Part shown: positions 40,108 to 50,322 of the stretch, piece by piece | Position numbering within the stretch: the first letter of the stretch is position 1 | Layout: each line of letters opens with the position of its first letter | Origin: Thermococcus chitonophagus | Lineage (GTDB): Archaea > Methanobacteriota_B > Thermococci > Thermococcales > Thermococcaceae | DNA: 64,000 nucleotides | NCBI RefSeq assembly: GCF_002214605.1 | Contig: NZ_CP015193.1 | Location: 848,978 to 912,977, forward strand | Reading direction: 5' to 3' | Program-made: the position numbers and the translations under genes | The notes under the pieces: generated by a model | Database searches by the model: none | What the model was told of the DNA's origin: nothing | Seen by the model: only the letters and a program-made list of their open reading frames with translations

Positions 40108-41005
40108 AAACATTCAATGCTAATCCAATTATCTCTTTTATAGACGTGAAGCCTTCTTTCTTCAGATATTCCTCTAATCCATGTGCGATCTCCCTGAATA
40201 CTGAAAACCCTTTGAGATACACGGCAGTTCCTATCTGAAGGGCTGATGCTCCGGCTAGCAAAAATTCTACGGCATCTTGCCACGTTGTTATTCCCCCAAT
40301 CCCTATAACAGGTATATCCAAAGCCTTAGCTAGGTCGTATACTGCTCTTAATGCAACAGGCTTAACGCCTGGTCCGGAGTATCCCCCCACCTTATTGCTC
40401 AGTATGGGCCTTTTGGCATAGATATCAATTGCAATAGCCTTTAACGTGTTTATGGCAGAAACTGCATCTGCCTCCGCTTTCTCGGCTGCAAGACCAAGCT
40501 TGGTTATATCGCTCGTATTAGGAGTTAGCTTTGCTATCACAGGCTTCTCTGTTACGTCCTTAACAGCCTTGACAACTTTATAGACGTTGTTTGGATCTTG
40601 ACCAATTTCCATTCCATATCCCCTGGCGTGAGGGCAACTTAAGTTCAGCTCAAAGGCGTCTGCGATCTCTTGAAGTTTTTCAGCCAGAAATGCGAATTCT
40701 TCTGGAGTTCCACCGAAAATAGAAACTATGATCGGGAAGTCAAACTCTTCCCCTCGGAATTCTTCTAGAAATGCTTCCCATCCCGGATTTGGTAAACCCA
40801 TGGCATTTATTAGACCATATGGAAGTTCAACTACAGTAGGGTTATCATATCCCTTCCTTGGTTCTTTTCCGATGGACTTCGTGACAACCGCTCCTGCACC
40901 CTCTCTGTGGGCCCTCCTTAGCAACTCTGGTGTCATGTCTACAACACCAGAGGCCAAAATTAGCGGATTCTCCATTTTGAAGTCAAAAATTTCGATCTCA
41001 AGCAT
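40106..41005 (-). CDS. pyrD: dihydroorotate dehydrogenase, catalytic subunit
   Basis: Oxidises dihydroorotate to orotate in pyrimidine synthesis. The 299-residue FMN TIM barrel shows class 1 features: NPLILASGVVD, the substrate loop LNLSCPHARGYGMEIGQDP with its catalytic Cys, KLTPNTSDI and GIGGITTWQDAVEFLLAGASALQIGTA. The Cys base is that of class 1 enzymes, and the 1B form would normally need PyrK, which is absent here. ATG 41005 (MLEIEIFDF) follows CTGGGGGAAATA; the longer frame to 41077 crosses the divergent promoter. Confidence 0.95.
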   Translation of the reverse strand: MLEIEIFDFKMENPLILASGVVDMTPELLRRAHREGAGAVVTKSIGKEPRKGYDNPTVVELPYGLINAMGLPNPGWEAFLEEFRGEEFDFPIIVSIFGGTPEEFAFLAEKLQEIADAFELNLSCPHARGYGMEIGQDPNNVYKVVKAVKDVTEKPVIAKLTPNTSDITKLGLAAEKAEADAVSAINTLKAIAIDIYAKRPILSNKVGGYSGPGVKPVALRAVYDLAKALDIPVIGIGGITTWQDAVEFLLAGASALQIGTAVYLKGFSVFREIAHGLEEYLKKEGFTSIKEIIGLALNV

Positions 41006-41076
41006 CTTTATTTCCCCCAGGATACTTGGAAAAAGCTTTTTATATTTCTTAACAATTAAACATAACGGGGGTATCA

Positions 41077-42339
41077 TTGTCAGTGTTACTTAAAAATGGT
41101 TTGGTTCTTTATGGAGAAAATTATCAGCTAATCAGAGCAGATGTTTTAATTGAAGGCAGCAGAATAATCAAGGTTGGGAGGGGAATAAACGCTGGTTCTG
41201 ATGTAGTAATTGATTGTTCCCATTCACTAATTATTCCCGGTTTTGTAAATGCACACACGCACTCCCCAATGGTTTTACTTAGGGGTCTCGCTGAAGACGT
41301 CCCCCTAATGGAGTGGCTTGAAAAGTACATATGGCCAAATGAGAGGAAGCTCGGGAGAAGAGATATTTACTGGGGTGCTCTTCTGGGGCTAATCGAAATG
41401 GCAAGGTCCGGAACGGTGACATTTGTTGACATGTACTTTCACATGGAGGAAGTTGCAAAAGCAACTATGGAAGTTGGACTGAGGGGTTTCCTTGGGTACG
41501 GGATGATAGATTTAGATGACGAAGGGAGGAGGAAGGCTGAAATAAGAGAAACAGAAAAGTTTAGAGAGTTCGTACTAAAATTAAATTCTGACCTTGTTAA
41601 CTTTATCCTAGCCCCTCATGCTCCATACACTTGCTCGCTGGATTGCTTAAGATGGGTCGCTGAGAGAAGCTCTGATTGGGGATCATTAGTTACCATACAT
41701 CTCTCGGAGACAAAAGGGGAAGTTGAATCAATTAGGAAGAAATACGGGAAGAATCCAACTGAAATTCTCCTTGAAGCTGGGTTGCTAAACAACAAGTTGA
41801 TAGTAGCTCACGGAGTTTGGTTGAGTGATGAGGAAATATCACTTCTGTCGAAGCGTGGTGTAACCGTTGCCCACTGTCCTGCCAGTAATATGAAGCTGGG
41901 AAGTGGAGTTATTAGGCTTAGAAATTTGCTCGATAGTGGCGTTAATGTTGCCCTGGGTACAGATGGAGCAGCGAGCAATAATACCCTAGACATGTTTAGA
42001 GAGATGAGGCTTGCATCTCTTCTTCAAAAGGTTTACAGTTTAGACCCATCTATCGTGAAAAGTCGGGAAATATTTAGGATGGCAACATTAAATGGTGCTC
42101 GAGCTCTTAGGTTAAATTCAGGCGTTATAGAAGAGGGGAAGTTGGCAGATATCGCAATTATAGACATAAGGAAACCTCATATCCTTCCTTTAAATGATCC
42201 TATCAGCTCTCTTGTGTTCTCTGCAAAGAGTGGGGATGTGGACACGCTAATAGTGAATGGTGAAATCATTATTCTGGATGGAGAGTTCCAAACAGTTGAC
42301 GAAGAGAAAGTTATTGATAAATTCTTGGGGGTACTGTGA
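41077..42339 (+). CDS. MTA/SAH deaminase-like amidohydrolase
   Basis: A 420-residue metal-dependent amidohydrolase of the TrzN/AtzB/MtaD group. Its metal site is FVNAHTHSPMVLLRG (His-x-His), HLSETKGEV, AHGVWLSDEE and LGTDGAASNN. Relatives deaminate 5'-methylthioadenosine and S-adenosylhomocysteine; guanine or other amino-heterocycles are alternatives. The TTG start at 41077 follows GGGGGTATCA and a TATA box (TTTTTATAT, about 41036-41044). It heads a tight operon with the DUF835, macro-domain and glucan phosphorylase genes. Confidence 0.88.
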   Translation: MSVLLKNGLVLYGENYQLIRADVLIEGSRIIKVGRGINAGSDVVIDCSHSLIIPGFVNAHTHSPMVLLRGLAEDVPLMEWLEKYIWPNERKLGRRDIYWGALLGLIEMARSGTVTFVDMYFHMEEVAKATMEVGLRGFLGYGMIDLDDEGRRKAEIRETEKFREFVLKLNSDLVNFILAPHAPYTCSLDCLRWVAERSSDWGSLVTIHLSETKGEVESIRKKYGKNPTEILLEAGLLNNKLIVAHGVWLSDEEISLLSKRGVTVAHCPASNMKLGSGVIRLRNLLDSGVNVALGTDGAASNNTLDMFREMRLASLLQKVYSLDPSIVKSREIFRMATLNGARALRLNSGVIEEGKLADIAIIDIRKPHILPLNDPISSLVFSAKSGDVDTLIVNGEIIILDGEFQTVDEEKVIDKFLGVL

Positions 42340-43290
42340 ATGATAATCTTAACGCCCTCAATATTCTTGGGTATCACACTTCTCATGTTCTATGTTTTGC
42401 TATTCTATGAGTATTATATGAGGAGGGAGAAAGTTCTGCTCTATTTCTCTCTTGCGTTTCTTTCCCTGAGCATTGGTTGCTTGGTAGATGGAATAACTAG
42501 CCTTGTAAGCCTATCGGTTTTCGTTTCTTTTTTCTGGGTAGGTATTATTGAGATGTTGTCTCCAGGGATACTGAGCAAATACTCTGATGACCTTAAGTAC
42601 CTTAGCTTGGTTCCCATAGTTGCCTACCTTTATCTTTCCACTTATAGCCAGTTTATTGTTCTCTTGATCGATGCGCTTATAATGGTGGTTATAGCATTTT
42701 TAGTATATTTAGAAAAGGATCGCACTTTGAAGTTTGTTCCCTTTTTAATAATTCTCTTTGCCCTTCTTACGTTTGGCATTGGGGTATATCCTGAAATTGT
42801 GTTTAAAGTTCAGGTGATAATAGCAATAATCTTGGGGTATCTGATAACAGTGAACATTTTTAAAGTCACTATACCAGTGGCTGTTCAAGATAAGGGAATC
42901 AATATTAAGCCAGGGATTGTATTTATGAAGAACGTTCCTGAGGAGATATTAAAAACGTCCTTAATATTTTCGAGGAACCCAGGAGGAGATAATGAGAGAT
43001 GGTTCTGGATAACTAAAGTTCAAAAAGGTCCAAGAACTGTAGAGCCTACAAATCTTGTTAAAATACTGAACCTGGCAGTAAGATATTTGGAGCAGGGTGG
43101 TACTGTAGTTATAGATGGAATAGAATATCTAATCTTAGAAAATGGATTTGATTCAGTGTTAAAGTTCCTTGCTAACCTAAGGGATTATGCAATGCTCTAT
43201 AACTCTACTGTAATTATCGTTAGCGACCTAACAACTTTCTCGGAAAAAGAACGGAAGCTGTTATTAAGGGTAATTGGTGAGGAAACATGA
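42340..43290 (+). CDS. DUF835 membrane protein
   Basis: A 316-residue protein. Residues 1-180 contain about seven hydrophobic segments. The cytosolic C-terminal domain ends in the DUF835 signature GGTVVIDGIEYLILENGFDSVLKFLANLRDYAMLYNSTVIIVSDLTTFSEKERKLL. DUF835 occurs in archaeal signalling-like proteins, and its function is unknown. The ATG begins right after the amidohydrolase stop, and its own stop overlaps the macro-domain ATG. That makes it the membrane component of this operon. Confidence 0.87.
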   Translation: MIILTPSIFLGITLLMFYVLLFYEYYMRREKVLLYFSLAFLSLSIGCLVDGITSLVSLSVFVSFFWVGIIEMLSPGILSKYSDDLKYLSLVPIVAYLYLSTYSQFIVLLIDALIMVVIAFLVYLEKDRTLKFVPFLIILFALLTFGIGVYPEIVFKVQVIIAIILGYLITVNIFKVTIPVAVQDKGINIKPGIVFMKNVPEEILKTSLIFSRNPGGDNERWFWITKVQKGPRTVEPTNLVKILNLAVRYLEQGGTVVIDGIEYLILENGFDSVLKFLANLRDYAMLYNSTVIIVSDLTTFSEKERKLLLRVIGEET

Positions 43291-43844
43291 AGATTGTAAA
43301 AGGAGATATAACAAAGTTCAGAGCCGAGGCTATAGTCAATGCCGCAAATAAATATCTTGAACACGGTGGTGGGGTTGCATATGCCATCGCAAAGGCTGCC
43401 GCTGGAGATGTATATGAATATATTAGAATTAGTAAGGAAGAAATGAAAAAACAAATTGGGAGGGAGTATATAGAGCATGGAGAAGTTGTTGTTACTCCTC
43501 CTTTAAAATTGGCACAAAATGGTGTTAAGTATGTCATTCATACCGTTGGTCCATATTGTGGGGGAAAATGGGATAAAGAAAAAGAAGACAAATTGAAACT
43601 TGCAATTTTAGGGGCACTTAAAAAGGCTGATGAGCTTGGTGTTAGGAGTATTGCCTTTCCGGCTATAAGTGCTGGTATCTACGGTTGTCCCTTGGAAAAG
43701 GTAGTTAAAGTGTTTAAAGACACTGTTGAACAATTCCTAAAGGAAGCTAAGAATGTAAAAGATGTGTTTTTGGTATTATATTCCGAAACAGACTATAAGA
43801 AGGCCCTAAAAGTTTTAAAAGAGGTGGAAAACGATGAAAATTGA
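43287..43844 (+). CDS. macro domain protein (ADP-ribose-binding)
   Basis: A single 185-residue macro domain. Motifs that bind ADP-ribose are [35 protein letters not shown]-like (start to residue 40) and [16 protein letters not shown] (about 130-145). Macro domains hydrolyse ADP-ribose 1''-phosphate, O-acetyl-ADP-ribose or protein ADP-ribosylation. The ATG overlaps the DUF835 stop and the end overlaps glgP by 11 bases. The context with a glucan phosphorylase is unusual and unexplained. Confidence 0.94.
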   Translation: [185 protein letters not shown]

Positions 43845-46344
43845 TAACAGTATTAAGGAAAAAATATTGAAAAAGCTTCCCGAAAATCTTTCAAGACTAG
43901 CCGATCTTGCCTATAATTATTGGTGGAGCTGGGATCATAAAGCAATGAAACTATGGCAGAAAATAGATGAGGAACACTGGAGGCAGTATAAGAATCCTGT
44001 CAAGTTGCTTCTTGAAGTTCCAGAATCTAGACTTAGGGAACTGTCTAAAGATGATGCATTTCTTGATCTATACGAGCTCGTCATAGAGAGGTTTGAAGGC
44101 TATATGAACCAGAGTACTACATGGTTCTCTACGAACTATCCCCGTTGGGATAAGCCGATAGTTTATCTTTGTATGGAATATGGAATAAGCAAGAGCCTTC
44201 CAATATATTCTGGGGGATTGGGAATTCTTGCTGGAGATCACCTTAAAACGGCAAGTGACCTTGGATTGCCTCTTATTGCAGTTGGGCTACTCTACAAGCA
44301 TGGCTACTTTAGGCAGGAGATTGATAAAGATGGAAGACAGATAGAGATATTTCCAGAGTACAACACTAAAGAAATGCCTATAAGACAAGTACTTACCAAC
44401 GATGGAAAACCTTTGCTGATTGATGTCCCAATAGAGGGCAAAATGGTTAAGGCAAGAGTTTTTCTCGTTGAAGTCGGGAGAGTTCCATTATACCTTCTTG
44501 ATACGGATGTTTTAGAGAACCCGGAGGAGGACAGAAAAGTCTGTGACTACCTATACAACGCTGAGCCTGACAAGAGAATAAAGCAGGAAATCCTCCTTGG
44601 TATTGGTGGAATGAGGCTTCTCAAGGCATTAGAGATAGAACCTGGGGTTATTCATCTAAATGAGGGCCATCCATCATTCGCAAACTTCGAAAGAATAAGA
44701 TGGTTCATGGAGGAAGGACTCAGCTTTGAAGAGGCCCTAGAAGTTGTAAGGGGAACGAGTGTATTTACAACCCACACGCCCGTGCCAGCTGGTCATGATG
44801 TGTTCCCCGTAGATTTCGTGAGAGAAAAGTTAGCGAAGTTCTTTGAGGGGCTGCCTACTGAGAAGTTCCTTGAGCTAGGAAAGGCAAATCCAAGTGATCC
44901 AAACTTTAACATGACGATACTCTCGATAAAGACATCAAACTTTGTAAATGGTGTTAGCCAGTTGCATGCTAAGGTTACGAGGGAAATGTGGGCAGGACTC
45001 TGGGCGGGAGTACCTCTGGACGAGATACCCATTGAGGGAATAACGAACGGTGTTCATACAGCAACGTGGGTTAATGAGAACTTAGCAAAGCTCTACGACA
45101 TATACATTGGCAAGATATGGAGAGAGCACGTTAACCTTGAGGGTATATGGTATGCAATAGAGAGGATTCCTGATGGAGAACTATGGGAGGCCCATCTTAA
45201 GGCAAAGAGAGAGTTAATAGAGCTCATCAGGAGAAAGATAATGAGGAGGAACGAAAGGATCGGTATAGACGAACCTCTTCCAGATATAGACGAAAATGCT
45301 CTTATAATAGGTTTTGCAAGAAGGTTCGCGACGTACAAGAGGGCGGTGTTGCTGTTCACGGATCTTGAGAGGCTGAAGAAGATTGTAAACAACTCTGAGA
45401 GGCCAGTTTACATAGTCTTTGGAGGAAAAGCTCATCCTAGGGATGAAGCTGGAAAGGAGTTCCTCAGAAGAGTTTATGAAGTATCTCAAATGCCGGAGTT
45501 TAAGGGCAAAATAATCTTGATAGAGAACTATGACATGGGTTCAGCAAGGCTTTTTGTTTCTGGAGTTGATGTTTGGCTTAACACTCCAAGGAGGCCTCTA
45601 GAAGCCAGTGGAACGAGCGGTATGAAAGCTGGCCTTAACGGTGTCATAAATCTGAGCATATTCGATGGGTGGTGGGTTGAGGGGTACAATGGAAGAAATG
45701 GTTGGGTCATCGGAGACACGAGCACTGAGCCAGAAACCGAGGCTGATGACTACTGGGATGCAATGAGCCTCTACGATATCTTGGAGAACGTTGTAGTTCC
45801 AATGTATTATGAAAACAGGGATGCATGGATAAGGATGATGAAGGAGAGCATAAAGAGCATCGCCCCGAGATTCAGCACTCACAGGATGGTTAAGGACTAC
45901 GTGACAAAGTTTTACTCAAAGGCTATGGAACTTGGCATCTACTTAAGTAGGGATAACTTCAGGTGGGCCAAGGAGCTTGCTAAGTGGAAAGAGAAGATAA
46001 AGACGGAGTGGGATAAAGTCAACATCGAGGAAGTTAAGGTCAACGAGCACATTGTTAATGTTACGATAAACCTTGGAAACTTAAAGCCAGAAGATGTAAG
46101 AGTTGAGCTATATTATGGAATTAAAGAAGAGGAGTTCAAGATACTAAAGCCTCACATAGTTGAACTCAGGAAAACTAAAGATCTTGGGAATGGGAGGTAT
46201 ATCTACACTTACATGGGCAAAGCCCTCAAGAATATCGGTAATCCATGTTGGCACTATGCCATCAGGGTCTACGCTTATCATCCAATGATGCCCGGAAAAT
46301 TCCTGTTGGGTGGCTACATAAAATGGAAAGGGGTGGAGAGGTAA
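43834..46344 (+). CDS. alpha-glucan (maltodextrin) phosphorylase
   Basis: Phosphorolyses alpha-1,4-glucans or maltodextrins to glucose 1-phosphate. It has 836 residues, as in the short archaeal/Thermotoga type without the regulatory insert of animal enzymes. Landmarks are YSGGLGILAGDHLK (about 127-140), LNEGHPSFA, TTHTPVPAGHD and the PLP site RPLEASGTSGMKAGLNG (Lys near 597). The last about 100 residues form a beta-rich extension. The ATG follows GAGGTGG inside the end of the macro gene. Confidence 0.96.
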   Translation: MKIDNSIKEKILKKLPENLSRLADLAYNYWWSWDHKAMKLWQKIDEEHWRQYKNPVKLLLEVPESRLRELSKDDAFLDLYELVIERFEGYMNQSTTWFSTNYPRWDKPIVYLCMEYGISKSLPIYSGGLGILAGDHLKTASDLGLPLIAVGLLYKHGYFRQEIDKDGRQIEIFPEYNTKEMPIRQVLTNDGKPLLIDVPIEGKMVKARVFLVEVGRVPLYLLDTDVLENPEEDRKVCDYLYNAEPDKRIKQEILLGIGGMRLLKALEIEPGVIHLNEGHPSFANFERIRWFMEEGLSFEEALEVVRGTSVFTTHTPVPAGHDVFPVDFVREKLAKFFEGLPTEKFLELGKANPSDPNFNMTILSIKTSNFVNGVSQLHAKVTREMWAGLWAGVPLDEIPIEGITNGVHTATWVNENLAKLYDIYIGKIWREHVNLEGIWYAIERIPDGELWEAHLKAKRELIELIRRKIMRRNERIGIDEPLPDIDENALIIGFARRFATYKRAVLLFTDLERLKKIVNNSERPVYIVFGGKAHPRDEAGKEFLRRVYEVSQMPEFKGKIILIENYDMGSARLFVSGVDVWLNTPRRPLEASGTSGMKAGLNGVINLSIFDGWWVEGYNGRNGWVIGDTSTEPETEADDYWDAMSLYDILENVVVPMYYENRDAWIRMMKESIKSIAPRFSTHRMVKDYVTKFYSKAMELGIYLSRDNFRWAKELAKWKEKIKTEWDKVNIEEVKVNEHIVNVTINLGNLKPEDVRVELYYGIKEEEFKILKPHIVELRKTKDLGNGRYIYTYMGKALKNIGNPCWHYAIRVYAYHPMMPGKFLLGGYIKWKGVER

Positions 46345-47151
46345 TTACTCTCTCTTTTCTTCCTCAACTCTCTTCTTGTATGCTTCTGCAGCTTCTCCCA
46401 AGCTCTTGAAGAGTTTAAGCATCTCCATTGGTAGGGTGAGTACGATAACGTTGCTCTTATCGCTTGCGACGTCACTTATTGTCTGTAGGGTTCTAAGCTG
46501 CAAGGCCATTGGGTGTTCGCTTATAATTTCTGCGGCTTCCCTAAGCTTCTCAGCCGCCTGTCTCTCGGCCTCTGCGAGTAGGATTCTGGCTCTCCTTTCT
46601 CTCTCTGCTTCTGCCTGCTTTGCCATAGCCCTCTGCATTCCCGCTGGAAGTTCTACATCCTTGATCTCCACGGCTGTAACCTTTATCCCCCAGGGATCCG
46701 TTGCTTCGTCAATTATCCTCTGCAACTGCATGTTGAGTTTATCCCTCTCGCTCAAAAGCTCATCTAGATGTGCCTGGCCTATGACGCTCCTCAAGGTTGT
46801 TTGTGAGATCTGGGATGTGGCCATGATGTAGTTCCTAACTTGGGTTACGGCTTTTACCGGATCTACGACCCTAAAGTAGACTACAGCGTTAACTCTTACT
46901 GGCACGTTGTCCTTGGTTATCGTCTCTTGGACTGGAACGTCAAGAACTTGAGTTCTTAAGTCGACTATAACCGCTTTTTCGAATATCGGGATTATGAAGA
47001 ACAATCCTGGTCCTCTAGCTCCAACAACCCTACCGAGCCTGAATATCACTGCCCTCTCGTACTCCTTAACGATCTTGATGGCGCTGGCTAAGAATATCAA
47101 TACAAACAGCACTACTATTCCAATAACAAACAAATCTCCAGGCAAGATCAT
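46345..47151 (-). CDS. stomatin-like SPFH protein
   Basis: A 268-residue membrane protein with one N-terminal helix (about 5-26), an SPFH/prohibitin domain ([30 protein letters not shown]) and a coiled-coil C terminus ([34 protein letters not shown]). The orthologue in P. horikoshii is a target of the NfeD-type protease encoded just upstream. The ATG overlaps that gene's stop. Together they form a membrane quality-control pair. Confidence 0.95.
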   Translation of the reverse strand: MILPGDLFVIGIVVLFVLIFLASAIKIVKEYERAVIFRLGRVVGARGPGLFFIIPIFEKAVIVDLRTQVLDVPVQETITKDNVPVRVNAVVYFRVVDPVKAVTQVRNYIMATSQISQTTLRSVIGQAHLDELLSERDKLNMQLQRIIDEATDPWGIKVTAVEIKDVELPAGMQRAMAKQAEAERERRARILLAEAERQAAEKLREAAEIISEHPMALQLRTLQTISDVASDKSNVIVLTLPMEMLKLFKSLGEAAEAYKKRVEEEKRE

Positions 47152-48485
47152 TTCCTTTCACCTTCTTCTTCCTTTTCCCTAACAACGATAAGAGTCAGGC
47201 CATCCATATCAACTACCCTAACTTTCTCCCCCTTTTCTATAGGCTTTCCAAACTTGCTTCTAGCCTTCCATAATTCGCCCCTAACCTTGATCATACCCTC
47301 GGGGTTCAGATCTTCAACGACAACACCAATTAGCCCTATCATCTCCTCCCTACCAGTTTTTGCTTTCTTCCTGTGAGCCTTTATCACCGCGGCCATCCCA
47401 AAGGCGAAGAATAGTGCTAGCAGAACTCCTATAGTTATTATGACTATTCTCAGCTGGGAAAACACCTCCCTGTTAACTAGGTACTCCACTTCTCCACCCC
47501 CAAACAGCAGTATTCCCCCTAGTATGAACGAAATCAGCCCTGCAACTGTGAAGAGTCCAAACGTTGGTGTTAATGCTTCGGCGACAAAAAACAGCATCCC
47601 CACAACTATTAATAGCAGCCCCGCAGCGTTGTAGCCAAAATAACCAAAGCCTATTATTGCGAGGACTATCATGATCGCCCCCACTGTCTCTGGAACGTGC
47701 CATCCTGGGGTCAGAAAGCCTATTATCAACGCCCATATCCCCAGGGAGAGGAGAAGGTAAGCCATGCTTGGGTCAGTTATGTACGTAATCACCTTGTCCT
47801 TAAGTGACGGTTTCAGGTAAACAACTTTAGCGTTGGTAAAGTTGAGGGTTACATACTTACCATTTACGGGGAGTTTTGTCTGCATTCCATTCGCTTTCTC
47901 GAGCAACTCGTTAACATCCCTGGCTATGACTTCTATAACACCATACTTTAGTGCCTCCTCAGGGGTTAGGCTTAGATCCTTAGTTATGAACTCCTCTGCT
48001 ATGGTGGCGTTCCTTCCGCTTTCCTGGGCAAGGCTTTTTATATATGCGATGTAGTGATTGACTATCTTAGGGGGAGCTTGTATTATAGAACCGTTCTGAG
48101 CATAACCCAGGATGGGTCTACAGGCTCCTATGCTAGTTCCTGGGGCCATGGCGATTAAGTGGGATCCGAGGGCAATATATGTTCCAGCTGAAGCAGCCGT
48201 TGCCCCTGGAGGATAGACGTAGATTATCACGGGAACCTTGGCTTGTTGGATTCTCTGTATTATGTTCATCATAGCATCTCCCCTTCCACCTGGAGTATCA
48301 AATTCTATAATTATAGCTTCGGCTTTGTTCTCCTCTGCCAGGCTTATGTACCTGTTGAACTGGTCATAGGTATAGGAAGTTATCTGGCCCCTAATTTGAG
48401 CAACATAAACGACCTTCTCCTGAGCTAGCGTTGGAAGGAACAGAAGCGAAAAAACAAGTAACCCCAGGATCAGCTTTCCCCTCAT
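47148..48485 (-). CDS. NfeD/STOPP-type membrane serine protease
   Basis: A 445-residue protein with a signal peptide (about 1-22), then a ClpP/SppA-like protease domain with a Ser-Lys dyad: Ser99 in [12 protein letters not shown] and Lys140 in [10 protein letters not shown], matching S97/K138 of the P. horikoshii enzyme. About four or five transmembrane helices (about 235-380) and a C-terminal OB-fold NfeD domain ([25 protein letters not shown]) follow. It cleaves the stomatin encoded downstream. ATG 48485 follows GGTGACTAAG; the frame opens at 48506. Confidence 0.95.
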   Translation of the reverse strand: MRGKLILGLLVFSLLFLPTLAQEKVVYVAQIRGQITSYTYDQFNRYISLAEENKAEAIIIEFDTPGGRGDAMMNIIQRIQQAKVPVIIYVYPPGATAASAGTYIALGSHLIAMAPGTSIGACRPILGYAQNGSIIQAPPKIVNHYIAYIKSLAQESGRNATIAEEFITKDLSLTPEEALKYGVIEVIARDVNELLEKANGMQTKLPVNGKYVTLNFTNAKVVYLKPSLKDKVITYITDPSMAYLLLSLGIWALIIGFLTPGWHVPETVGAIMIVLAIIGFGYFGYNAAGLLLIVVGMLFFVAEALTPTFGLFTVAGLISFILGGILLFGGGEVEYLVNREVFSQLRIVIITIGVLLALFFAFGMAAVIKAHRKKAKTGREEMIGLIGVVVEDLNPEGMIKVRGELWKARSKFGKPIEKGEKVRVVDMDGLTLIVVREKEEEGERK

Positions 48486-48538
48486 CTTAGTCACCATACC
48501 TAACAAAAGTAGTAAAAAGAATATTTAAATGTTTTCAA

Positions 48539-49861
48539 TCAAAGCCTGAACTTTCTCATAGCCATTTCTGCGGCCACCGTAATTGGGTCGATGGTTGGGC
48601 TTATTGGCGGGGCATATGCAGTTTCTAAGTAAGCAACGTCTTCAACCGTTGCGCCCTTCTGGGCTAAAGCTGAGAGCGTCATTATCCTGCCCCAGACTCT
48701 TTCCCCTCCAACTATTTGAGCCCCAATAAGCTTCTTGTCTTCCTTCCTGAATATCAACTTCACGGTTATCGGTTTGCCCCCAGGATAGTACTCTGGCTTT
48801 GTTGAGCCTTTGAACTTCCCTACAACTACATTAATTCCTTCTTTCTTCGCTCTCTCCTCTGTTATTCCAAACGTTCCTATTTCCAAATCAAATAATTCTG
48901 TAATTGCAGTATTGAATACTGGTCTAAATATGGAATTCTTGCCAGCTATATGCTCCGCCGCAACTTTCGCCATTCTAACCGCGGAAGTTCCTAGCTGGCT
49001 TAGGGTTCTCTTTCCAGTTACGGCATCTATAACCTCTGCACAGTCCCCGATGGCGTATATATCGGGATCGCTTGTCTGGAGGTGCTCATTAACGACTATT
49101 CCCCTACTTACCTCCAAACCCGCATCTCTGGCTAAGTCAACGTTAGCCCTAACCCCTGTTGCTACTAGGACTATGTCCGCTTCAACTATCTCCTTTCCGA
49201 TCTTCACGGCCTCTACAGGACTGCCAATTATCTCGCTTACACCCACACCGAACCTAAACTTAATTCCATGTTTCTCCATTTCCTCTTGCACGAGCTTTGC
49301 CATGTCTTTGTCGAGCATGGTTGGAAGCAAATGCTCGAGAAGTTCAACAACTAGGACTTCCATGCCAAGTTTAGCAAAAGCTTCTGCCCCCTCTAGGCCT
49401 ATTAGTCCCGCCCCTATCACAACGGCCTTCTTTGGCTTTCTCTCCGCTATGTACTTCTTAATCTTCCTAACGTCGTCCAAGCTCTTAAGCGTGAATACTC
49501 CCTCGTTTTCAACGCCTTTTATCGGGGGGATGAAAGCCTTTGATCCTGTGGCTATTACGAGCTTGTCATATGGAACTTCGCCTTTATCTGTAATAACGAC
49601 CTTCCTCTCTCTGTCTATCTTTTTGGCCTCTACTTCAAGCATCATTTCAATTCTCTGCTTCCTGTAGAACTCAGTCGGAAACACTATTACGTCTTCGGGC
49701 TTTTCTATCGTTCCGCTAATTACGTGGGGGAGAGCACAGGGAGAGTACTGCATCGTTGGTTCTTTGCCTATGACTATTATCTCAGCTTTTCTATCGAGCT
49801 TCCTCATGAAAAGCGCGAAGTTGCTTCCTGCGGTTCCTGAGCCTATTACAACTATCCTCAT
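48539..49861 (-). CDS. NAD(P)H oxidase / CoA-disulfide reductase family flavoprotein
   Basis: A 440-residue FAD- and NAD(P)H-binding enzyme. FAD motif IVVIGSGTAGSNFA at the N terminus, the single redox cysteine in MQYSPCALPHVISG (about 43-56), NAD-binding VVIGAGLIGLEGAEAFAKLG, and IYAIGDCAE. The family includes NADH oxidases, CoA-disulfide reductases and NAD(P)H sulfur reductases. Which activity applies here cannot be decided from sequence. ATG 49861 follows GGTGGTTCT. Its neighbours, superoxide reductase and rubredoxin, suggest a part in oxygen defence or sulfur metabolism. Confidence 0.93.
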   Translation of the reverse strand: MRIVVIGSGTAGSNFALFMRKLDRKAEIIVIGKEPTMQYSPCALPHVISGTIEKPEDVIVFPTEFYRKQRIEMMLEVEAKKIDRERKVVITDKGEVPYDKLVIATGSKAFIPPIKGVENEGVFTLKSLDDVRKIKKYIAERKPKKAVVIGAGLIGLEGAEAFAKLGMEVLVVELLEHLLPTMLDKDMAKLVQEEMEKHGIKFRFGVGVSEIIGSPVEAVKIGKEIVEADIVLVATGVRANVDLARDAGLEVSRGIVVNEHLQTSDPDIYAIGDCAEVIDAVTGKRTLSQLGTSAVRMAKVAAEHIAGKNSIFRPVFNTAITELFDLEIGTFGITEERAKKEGINVVVGKFKGSTKPEYYPGGKPITVKLIFRKEDKKLIGAQIVGGERVWGRIMTLSALAQKGATVEDVAYLETAYAPPISPTIDPITVAAEMAMRKFRL

Positions 49862-49964
49862 AGAACCACCAAAAAATGGGGGAGGAGGGGAGATATAAAC
49901 GTTGGTGTTATCCTTGGGGAGGAAAGTCAAGTTACATCAGGATGAAATATTTAAAGTTTGGAAA

Positions 49965-50312
49965 TCATTCAAGGTTGGCCTCGTTCTCCCAGAGGCCATG
50001 GATGTTGCAGTAACTTAGAGCGTAAAGCTTGCCCTTCTTATTTGTCTTTATGTAAAATACCGCCCTTGGCTCCGTTAGTGGATCGCCGTGAGCTGTAAAG
50101 GCAACCCTACCAACCATTATTGGGAAGCTTTCTCCCTCTGGGTGGAAGTACAGCTCTATCCATGCTATGTGGTGCTCTGGGGTGTTTGGATGGGGAACCT
50201 CTTTCCCTACTGAGACCTCAACTTTTACGAGGTCTCCCTCCCTTGTGTACTCTATAACTGGAACGTGCTTCTCTCCTTTCCAATCTCCACTTTTTATCGT
50301 GTCCTTCAACAT
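49965..50312 (-). CDS. superoxide reductase (neelaredoxin type)
   Basis: Reduces superoxide to hydrogen peroxide at a mononuclear Fe(His4Cys) centre. The protein is 115 residues from ATG 50312 (MLKDTIKSGDW), after GAGGTGA. Iron ligands are in GEKHVPVIEY, VPHPNTPEHHIAW and the C-terminal SYCNIHGLW. The loop between GRVAFTAHG and TEP is about nine residues shorter than in the P. furiosus enzyme as I recall it. It is cotranscribed with the rubredoxin gene 10 bases upstream, its usual electron donor. Confidence 0.95.
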   Translation of the reverse strand: MLKDTIKSGDWKGEKHVPVIEYTREGDLVKVEVSVGKEVPHPNTPEHHIAWIELYFHPEGESFPIMVGRVAFTAHGDPLTEPRAVFYIKTNKKGKLYALSYCNIHGLWENEANLE

Positions 50313-50322
50313 CTCCATCACC

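Noticed and set aside
48810-49667. 285-codon plus-strand frame opposite the NAD(P)H oxidase gene
   Set aside because: Ser/Thr-rich antisense translation of a well-supported flavoprotein; no binding site.
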